Assembly: GCF_015832195.1 (NCBI RefSeq)
Contig: NC_052034.1
Location: forward strand, 5,233,501-5,297,500
Direction: 5' to 3'
From: Motacilla alba alba
Lineage: Eukaryota; Chordata; Aves; Passeriformes; Motacillidae
Length of the DNA stretch: 64,000 bases
Shown: piece by piece, positions 45,801-64,000 of the stretch
How the letters are laid out: each line of letters starts with the position of its first letter
How positions within the stretch are numbered: the stretch's first letter is position 1
Notes under the pieces: model-generated
Database searches by the model: none
The model's input: the letters and a program-made list of their open reading frames with translations, nothing else
Told to the model about the DNA's origin: nothing
Made by a program: the position numbers and the translations under genes

Positions 45801-46761
45801 GCTGCTCAGAGCATTCTTTCAGAGCTCCAGATGAATTCCCCTCACCCTGCCACTAACACATCCCAAGGAGGAGCAGATGGTAACGTGTCCCTGGGATCCT
45901 CCTCCTGCAGATCAACAAGGAGAGCATGGAGAGGGCGCTGAGCCCGGAGATGTTGGCTACTGACCTGGCTCTCTACCTGGTTCGGAAGGGAGTAAGTCCA
46001 GAGGGAGAGCTGGAGCTGGGATTTCTTTGAGTGCAGAGGAACTGAGCTGAGTCCCCTCTGCTCTGTCCCCTTCCCCCTGCAGATGCCCTTCAGACAAGCA
46101 CACATGGCCTCTGGCAAGGCTGTCCAGCTGGCTGAGACCAAAGGCATCACCATCAACAATCTCAGCCTGGAGGACCTGAAGACCATCAGGTTTGTAGCTC
46201 TGTTATTTCACTTCCCTGCACAGGCAGGGCTCAGCCTCCCTGATTTGCCTTCCCCAAAGTGCCTGGGCCTCAACCTCCTCCTGTCCTGAATATCCCAGCT
46301 GCTCCTGCTGGGGCTGAAACACTGGAGGGGGACAACACCACCTCCACTCCACTCCAGCAGGGAGGGATGGGCCTGGGCACGGGCAGGAGCTCTCGGGAGG
46401 GGCTGGGAGACACGTCTGCCCTGAGCAGGGAGCCCCCAGAGGGCTTTGGCTCTGAAGTTCCTCGGTGTCCCCTTGGAGCTGATGTCAGGCAGCAGGAGCT
46501 CCGGAGCGTTTCCCCTGGGGAAAAGGCTCCGTCCTCACTCCCTCAGCCCCTGCAGAGGCGCTGGGCACGTGGAGCAGCCCAGAGCCCCCTGACAGCCCCT
46601 GTGCCCCCAGCCCCCTGTTTGGCAGCGACGTGGCGCAGGTGTTCAGCGTGGTGAGCAGCGTGGAGCAGTACACGGCCGCGGGCGGCACCGCCAAGAGCAG
46701 CGTGTCGGCCCAGATCGAGCAGCTGCGGGAGCTGCTCAAGAGGCTCAAGGAGCAGGCTTAG
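39867..46761 (+). CDS. ASL2: Argininosuccinate lyase / delta-2 crystallin
   Basis: Coding exons: 39867-39881, 41576-41770, 41881-41964, 42238-42294, 42858-42955, 43113-43190, 43438-43515, 43908-43960, 44172-44234, 44405-44519, 45142-45226, 45387-45446, 45581-45664, 45911-45991, 46083-46189, 46611-46761. They sum to 1404 nt, 467 aa. The enzyme splits argininosuccinate into arginine and fumarate in the cytosol (arginine synthesis, urea-cycle chemistry). It works as a tetramer whose active sites are shared between subunits. The conserved family start [22 protein letters not shown] with His161 and [14 protein letters not shown] with Ser282 are all present, so it is probably active. All exon lengths match ASL1 except for one extra Ala codon in the first coding exon. 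Second gene of the tandem pair, as delta-2 is in chicken. The third coding-gene intron (41771-41880) is only 110 bp and lacks the enhancer core seen in ASL1. Confidence 0.96.
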
Positions 46762-46818
46762 AGTGTGGGGAGAGATGCCGTGCCTGCAGCAGAGTGCCTG
46801 TGCCACTGATCTGGAGTT

Positions 46819-46824
46819 AATAAA
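46819..46824 (+). terminator. ASL2: ASL2 polyadenylation signal
   Basis: AATAAA 58 bp past the stop codon, with the same flanking sequence as in ASL1. Similarity to ASL1 ends at 46876, just after the expected cleavage region. Confidence 0.85.
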
Positions 46825-47052
46825 CACTGGGGTGTCTGTAGTTCACTGAAATCCTGCTCTTGTCTCTTGGTTCTTCAAGAAGCTCACCCTCCCTCTTCTC
46901 CCCAAGAAGCCACCAGCGCCCTTTTTGCCATTTCCAATTTTTTAACCTTCACACTTCAACGACTGACTCTGAAAATTAATAGAAGTAAGCAAGCAGGCAA
47001 TAAAGAAACAACCAAAATTAAGCAAGCAGCTAACATAAGCCTAGGCTGTGCT

Positions 47053-47270
47053 TAAGAGGAGGTTTAGGTTGACATCAGGAGGAATTCCTTCCCAGAAAGG
47101 ATGACCAAACATCAGAACGGGTTGTGCAGAGGTGGAATCACCATCCCTGGAGGTGGTTAAGGAAGAGTGCATGTGGCACTCAGTGCCCTGCTCTGGGTGA
47201 CAGCGGGGTGTTGGGTCACAGGTTGGACTTGGTGTCCTCAGAGGTCTTTTCCAACCTAAATGATTCTGTG
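47053..47270 (+). mobile_element. CR1 LINE 3' end
   Basis: About 218 bp with hallmarks of the CR1 3' end: GGTTGACATCAGGAGGAATT, ATCACCATCCCTGGAGGTG, CACTCAGTGCCCTG, and the tail AGGTCTTTTCCAACCTAAATG with GATTCTGTGA. It is 5'-truncated, as most CR1 copies are. It lies between ASL2 and GUSB. Confidence 0.92.
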
Positions 47271-47522
47271 ACAAATAAATAGTGTAAATACGTAAGCAAA
47301 TGAATAAATAAGTAAAAGTAGGTGATAAATACATTTAAACCCCTAAGTAATAAATAAGACGGGCGAGGAGGGGAGCACTCGCCTCTCGATGAAATCCAGC
47401 GATCCAGGACAGAGCCTGAAAGTTCCTGGAGGCGCCTTTAGGCCGGGACACTCGTGGCTTTGTCCGGAGGCGAGCGTGGGACAGGCCACGGTCCCTGACG
47501 GACTCTGCAGTCGCTTATCCCG

Positions 47523-47768
47523 CTGGGGCGGGACCGGGACAGTGACAGGGATCGGGACAGTGACAGGGATGGGGACAGTGACAGGGATCGCGACAGTGAC
47601 AGGGATCGCGACAGGGATCGGGGTCCGGATCGCGACAGCGACCGGGACCGGGACCGGGACCGGGCCCCCCTCAGCCGCGGCCCCGCCCCTCTCCCTCAGC
47701 CGCGGCCCCGCCCCTCTCCCTCAGCCGCGGCTCCGCCCCTCCCTCGGCGGGCCCCGCCCACAGCCAAG
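47523..47768 (+). promoter_or_regulatory. GUSB: GUSB promoter region with G-rich minisatellite and YY1-like start site
   Basis: At 47523-47670 a minisatellite of GACAGGGATCGGGACAGT and GACCGGGACCGGG units occurs. It is followed by three copies of a short CCCCGCCCCTCTCCCTCAGC unit (about 47680-47750) that look like Sp1 sites. AAGATGGCGCTGG at 47767-47779 overlaps the start codon and matches the YY1 consensus AAGATGGCG, often found at such positions in TATA-less genes. Transcription start is not determinable from sequence. Confidence 0.6.
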
Positions 47769-58841
<11,073 letters not shown>

Positions 58842-58882
58842 AAACAAAGGGTTTAGTGGCTGGGGATTATGCTGAACTTGTT

Positions 58883-58888
58883 ATTAAA
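58883..58888 (+). terminator. GUSB: Candidate GUSB polyadenylation signal (ATTAAA)
   Basis: ATTAAA 41 bp after the GUSB stop codon, the common variant hexamer. A downstream GT-rich element is weak, and a canonical AATAAA occurs at 60194-60199, so the end of the transcript is uncertain. Confidence 0.4.
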
Positions 58889-58899
58889 TCTCTGTTTAA

Positions 58900-61800
58900 A
58901 TAAGTTTAATGCCTGATTCAAGTCGTGCAAGTCCAATGCGATTTCTAGTCCACCTGCAGTAGTTACTGTGATGCAGAGCAGATCAGAAACTTTTGTTTCC
59001 TCTGCTCAGCCATGTCTGGAGGCTTCTTGTTTCCAGGCAGGAAAACAAATATTCACTTTCAAGGAGCTGAAGTTAAGAAATCCTGACTGAGGTATCTGTT
59101 TATGGCAAAAAAAAATTACAAATATTACATGATACAACTGAATGCTGAACTTAAAAACAAAATCTAAGTTACTCTAAATGAACATCACATCCCTCTAAAG
59201 CAAATGAGGTTTTCCAGTTAAACTCCCCTAAGAGTTAACACTAGTGAGATCACAGCAAGCTGTCACAGGATTGCAGAGGAGCACAGCTCGTGCAGCTGCT
59301 CTGGCCTGCCAGGATGGATGTGTGAGAAATCCTGAGCATTCCCAGCAGCCGGGAAGGGTGTGAGCCACCCAACATACTCCAACAGAGTTTGGAATTCCTG
59401 GCCCAGCAGCGAGGTGGAATGTTACAGAGGGAGGGACTACAACAACTCAACTTTAAATCTATTTATTTTACAGTACCAAAACTGCCACTGTCAGACACCA
59501 ACTGTGTCCGACAATGCCACTTCCACGTGGAAGGGCTTCCTTCATATTAAATGTCACCACAGGAAGAGCAGCCCAGAGGGAAATGCTGTTCCAAACCTTT
59601 CTGAGAGTGGCCTGAAGCCCTCTGGGGCAGGGCCAGCTGTAAATCCCTGTGCTGCTGCAGTGGTGTCCCTTTAGGCCTGCACACCAGCCTAGGCCAGGCT
59701 TTAGCCTGGCACGGATCCCACCAGCACTCACAGCAAAACTCAGAATATTTCACTGCAAACTCCCCAGCACTGTCCCAAAAGCAGCACCACAAGGAGCAGA
59801 ACAGCAGAGGCTGCCCAGTGCATTTGGGGAGTTCCAGTTCTGGAGTTTGGTTACTGGCATTCACAGATTCTGGGTGAAACTGGTGCCACGACTCCTGCTC
59901 TGCCTCGGTGGGAGAGGCTCAGGGGAGCGACCAAATCTGACCATATAAAGGGAAGATTTGCTTTTCTCTGGTGTGCTGGCCAAATTCTGCTCCCTTCCGA
60001 GGTGGTGCACGAGGAACCAGCAGCACCTTCCACCCTGCCCCAGCAGAATAAGGACGCAAATGTTCACTGCAGACTCCACAACAATTTTTCTGGTGTTTTT
60101 AAGGGAAAGAAACAACACTAGAGCATTCCTCACACCGTGCTAGGCCTAGATTTTCTCTAGAACTAAACCCCCAGAATATAAAAGTCTATGCACAATAAAA
60201 AGACATTTGTTCAAACACACCATGGTACTGCCAGCTAGCAGTGCTTGAAAGTCAGTTCAACTTCTCCATCATCCTTTAAAAACTCATTTTCTTCCCCAAT
60301 TTCAACAGACCTGACCAAAACACAGATGAGGATTTGACACTGGTCACTCCTTACAAACCAGGGCTCAGCTCAGCCCCGCCAAAATCTGAGCACACATTTG
60401 AGGGTTAATTCCTGCTTGTTCTCAACAAACCCAACCCTGCCCAGCAGCTCCTTCCCCACATCCAGGGACACATCCAGCACTTTTTCCAGGGATTTTGTGG
60501 TCTGTGGGACCAGCTTTGAGCAGCCCCAATAATGCAGAAAGTGATAAAAATCACAAGGTTGGGTTTTTTTTTGTTTCTTTTTTTTTTGTTTAAAGAACTG
60601 TAAACATTGAAAGCCTCAAGTCAACGCTGCTCAGCCTTTACACACAATGCTCAGCCAGACACAAAGCTGCAGGAATTCTACTGGGAAAACTGGGATCTGG
60701 GGAGAATCAAGTGCTTTAACCCCTCTACTGCTAAACACACACAAGGTCTTGGGGAAAAAAAACCACACGACTCGGTACAATTTCTAGAAACAGAATTACA
60801 GTACTGACATTAAAAACAGTTTCTAAGGCTCAGACTGAGTCCAAAAAGGCCTCTGGTTGGGTTCATTCAAGCTCTTATGTTTGGACTGCATGAATGCAGC
60901 ATAAGAATGATTGCAGCAAGACATCCACAGGTAATTTCTACATTTATTTTTGTTGGGGTTTTTTTCTTTCTTTTTTTTTTCTTTTTTTTTATATACCAAA
61001 AAAAGTTATGTGCAACAAATAGAATTCGTACATATTTACATGGTTTTTTACCTGTTAGCAAAATTGTATCCTAAACCTCCAGTAGAGAATCTCTCAGCCT
61101 GTGTTGAGAAAAGGAACATCTGCCCAATGACTCCATTTTAAATGGGTGTTGGATTTGGAGTTGAAAGCACTGGGAATAAATAGTTGATGGAACAGACTAT
61201 ACAGAACAAACACCTAATATTTAGGCCATGCTTAACACAGTTTTGTGGTAACAGAATACTTGGGAACTTTTCTGGACCACTTTAAAGAACACTGGCAGAA
61301 CCAAAGCCAAGCTCTGATCTTGGCCCACGTAAATTAGGAGCAGAACTGCCTGAAGCACCTCACCAACCTCGTGGAACAACTGAGGCTACAGCAGCACAAA
61401 AATGCCAACTCCAGCATTCAGAAACCTCCTCACCAGAGCTCTGCTGTCACTCCAGATCTCAAAGGTGCTCAGCAATGTTTCATTGGCCTCAGTGTCACAA
61501 ATGTTACGCAGGAAGAAACTTCCAAGAATATTCATTTCCTCCTTGGCCTTAAAGAGTAGCAAGTACCTTACAGTAAGAGGATTTCAGGAATGGTTAATTC
61601 CTAAGCAGGGTTTGGGATGAGGTTTTTCTGCCTTTCCAATCCACCCCTCACTGTGAAATTTCCAACTCACAATATTCCATGATCCTAAAGGAATTTGGGG
61701 ATTCTGAGAGAGCCAGAGAGGGGCAGGAAGAGCCCAAACACAGAACCTCTGTTTGGATACTGTGAATTTTATCCCTTCCATTCTCCTGAGTGCTGAAACC

Positions 61801-64000
61801 ACAACGAGGATCTCTGTAACACCCCCAGTCCCTTGCCAGCCCAAATATCATTTACCTGCCTTTACCCAGACTCCTGCATCCTTGAGGAATGTCAGGATTT
61901 GCCTTTGGATTAGCAAGGGTAAAACCAGGATCAAGCACACATTTGCCACCACATTTTGGCTGGGACAGGCAGGGGGGTGCAGCTGCACTCCTGATTTCCA
62001 TCACAACCCCTTTTACTGGAAGGAAAATGCTGTTTCTATCATTGGGAGCAGCAAGGAAAGAGTCAAAAGAACTGGAAGCAGAAAGGTCCAAATTTCTCCT
62101 GCTAAGATTATTCTGCCCTTTATCCAGGCCAACTGCTTTTCTGAAGCACGAGAGAGAAAGAGAAGAAATCAGGGCCATTTCTAGCAAATCACTTCCAGTA
62201 AAAAGTAACCGCAAGGGAAGCACACAAGACAAGAGAGTTCACAATCGAGGATCAGATTTGCAAAGCTGTGCACAAAGTGTGGCTGCAGATTCTCCCAGAG
62301 CCCAGACTCCAGCTCCATTTGCTCCCTGTGTGCACACTAACAAGGACTGCTGAAAATCTGGCCCTAAACATTTTTACTAAACAAACTGAATCAACAGACT
62401 ATGCCCACACAAACAAGCACAAGACACAGTGAAGTAAAGCCAACACCAATACTTTCAGCTGATGGGGCTTTTTTTTTCCTCTTTTTTCCCAGAAATTGGA
62501 CCAAGTACTCATGGATTAGACTTGTCTCCATGGCTGCTTGCTCTGAGATAGGAGCAACTTTGAGGCAGCACGTGTTCACCTCTTCCTTGGATGAAAAAAA
62601 AAAGATGCCTTTAGTGTAGATCACAGGAATGCGTCGAAATAAAATCTATACAACACATTAAACACTGCTACTGCCTCAGGGCTTGGGAGAGAACAAAGCC
62701 AAGCCTTGAGGGACCAATTCAACAGCATTCATTCCCCTTAATACCAAAGTGGAAGGCATTTGAGAGACAGAACTAAACATCAAGACAAGCTTTAACTATA
62801 CTCTGGTCAATACAAAACTCATTTAATGGACTGCTGGCTAAAACTGTCAGACGAGGGACAAGTCATTTAGTGTCACATGCAACAGATGTTACTCACACCA
62901 CACAACTCTGTACAGAAAAGCAGTTTCCACCTCTACCCTTGGTACAAACCAGAATTACTTCAGTAGTAATTGAAATATTAATTTAGTGAATTTGATCTCC
63001 AACCTTGTTTTGCTCTATGGAAACACTGCTCATTTCACAGTCAAGTTCATCCTTAGTGTTTAAAATCACTTACAATGGAAGTGTCTCTCTGACATTCATG
63101 TTTGAGAATGAAAATGCTAAAAGGAGTCGAATTAGTTCTTTAAATAAATGGGTATGCAGTTGGAATTCTTCATATTTCGAACTGACAAGGGCAAAAAGCA
63201 ACACAGCACCAATTACAGAAAGGAGCTGAACCCACACATTTTGGTGTCACAGTCTGAAACACAAGTATTCCACTTTTCCAAATCACATCAACCTTTTAAA
63301 TTAAACTGGAAACAATACTGCTACCACTTCTCAATCTAAAAACTAAAACCAGATCTCTTAATACTCTTCTATCCCCAGCAAGTTTGCTGGGAATTTTGTT
63401 TGTTCATTTTTAAAGCAAGGACACTTCTGCCTGCCAAGTTCAACACAAAGTATTTGGTTTAAGATTTGAAGACAGAAGGCACTTTTAACATTCAGCCTTA
63501 GAATACTGAGTGCAGAAACAATGTGTACAATTTTGTTCCTTTGTTTAAATCTGCAGTTTGATTTTTTTTTTCCCCCAATTAGTTCTTAGAAAGAGCAATG
63601 ATAGCACTATATCACATTTCATTTTCAGGAGCACATTGATTTACTTATCCCATTAAACAGGTTGCCCTTCCAAGAGTTCTTCTGTGTGTGTGTGTCAGGC
63701 CTAAAGTTCATTTCCCAATATAGCACAAACCAAAGATCCTGACCAAGATCAATGAAGGAACTGCTTTTTCAGTGCACTGCTTGGTTATCCTGCTCACCCA
63801 GTGGTTTCCACTGCAAATTGCAATTCTACACTGCAGCATTCACAGAACATCAAACATGAGTAACACTGGCTGGCTGAGCACAGCTTCAGATGGAACAGCT
63901 CTGCTTGGAAATGGAGTCCTTTCAAAGAACACTTCATCCAACCCCCAGTCTGCAAATCAGCTTTTCATCGACCACATGAAGCTATTTTTGTTCTGTACAG
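58900..64000 (-). other. No coding exon; probable VKORC1L1 3' UTR in part
   Basis: I see no conserved coding exon on either strand. In vertebrates the gene next to GUSB is VKORC1L1, converging on it and having a long 3' UTR, so much of this region may be that UTR on the minus strand. Minus-strand AATAAA signals (TTTATT on plus) occur at 59462-59467 and 60943-60948. A Pumilio-type TGTAAATA reads on the minus strand near 61035. Long T-runs lie at about 60560-60590 and 60959-60990, and a short GT repeat near 63684. The assignment rests on synteny, because the coding part lies outside the window. Confidence 0.35.

Overview
The window is avian nuclear DNA, most likely from a songbird. The strongest reasons are two tandem argininosuccinate-lyase/delta-crystallin genes (a bird and reptile lens arrangement), CR1 LINE 3' ends, a canonical vertebrate tRNA-Gly, and repeated LTR-type elements that look like passerine endogenous retrovirus LTRs. 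The species cannot be read from the sequence. No prokaryotic features are present.

Layout: (1) 1-25,110 holds CRCP on the minus strand, a 6-exon gene for an RNA polymerase III subunit. Its coding exons total only 441 nt spread over 22 kb; the introns carry minisatellites and LTR copies. (2) 25,194-25,264 is a tRNA-Gly(GCC) on the minus strand, about 220 bp upstream of the CRCP first-exon region. (3) 25,265-29,560 is intergenic DNA with one minisatellite. (4) 29,575-37,564 is ASL1 (delta-1 crystallin) on the plus strand: a non-coding first exon plus 16 coding exons. (5) 39,330-46,876 is ASL2 (delta-2 crystallin, the likely active argininosuccinate lyase) on the plus strand. (6) 47,769-58,841 is GUSB (lysosomal beta-glucuronidase) on the plus strand, 12 exons. 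(7) 58,900-64,000 has no coding exon; from known synteny it probably contains the long 3' UTR of VKORC1L1 on the minus strand.

All four protein genes have intact reading frames across GT-AG introns. I checked exon lengths and phases by hand: CRCP 146 aa, ASL1 466 aa, ASL2 467 aa, GUSB 654 aa.

The most interesting part is the ASL1/ASL2 pair. The two genes are a mosaic. Long stretches of exon plus intron look identical (417 nt and 496 nt blocks), next to stretches that differ strongly. The divergent parts include the N-terminal region tied to enzyme activity. ASL1 has replaced the conserved LWGGRF start with MMAGRF and carries in its third intron a match to the SOX2/PAX6 lens enhancer core (DC5). 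The corresponding ASL2 intron is only 110 bp and lacks it. This fits a split between a lens structural protein (ASL1) and a urea-cycle/arginine enzyme (ASL2), with gene conversion keeping the remainder alike. G-rich minisatellites sit beside the first exons of ASL1, ASL2 and GUSB, and another minisatellite lies just inside CRCP intron 1.
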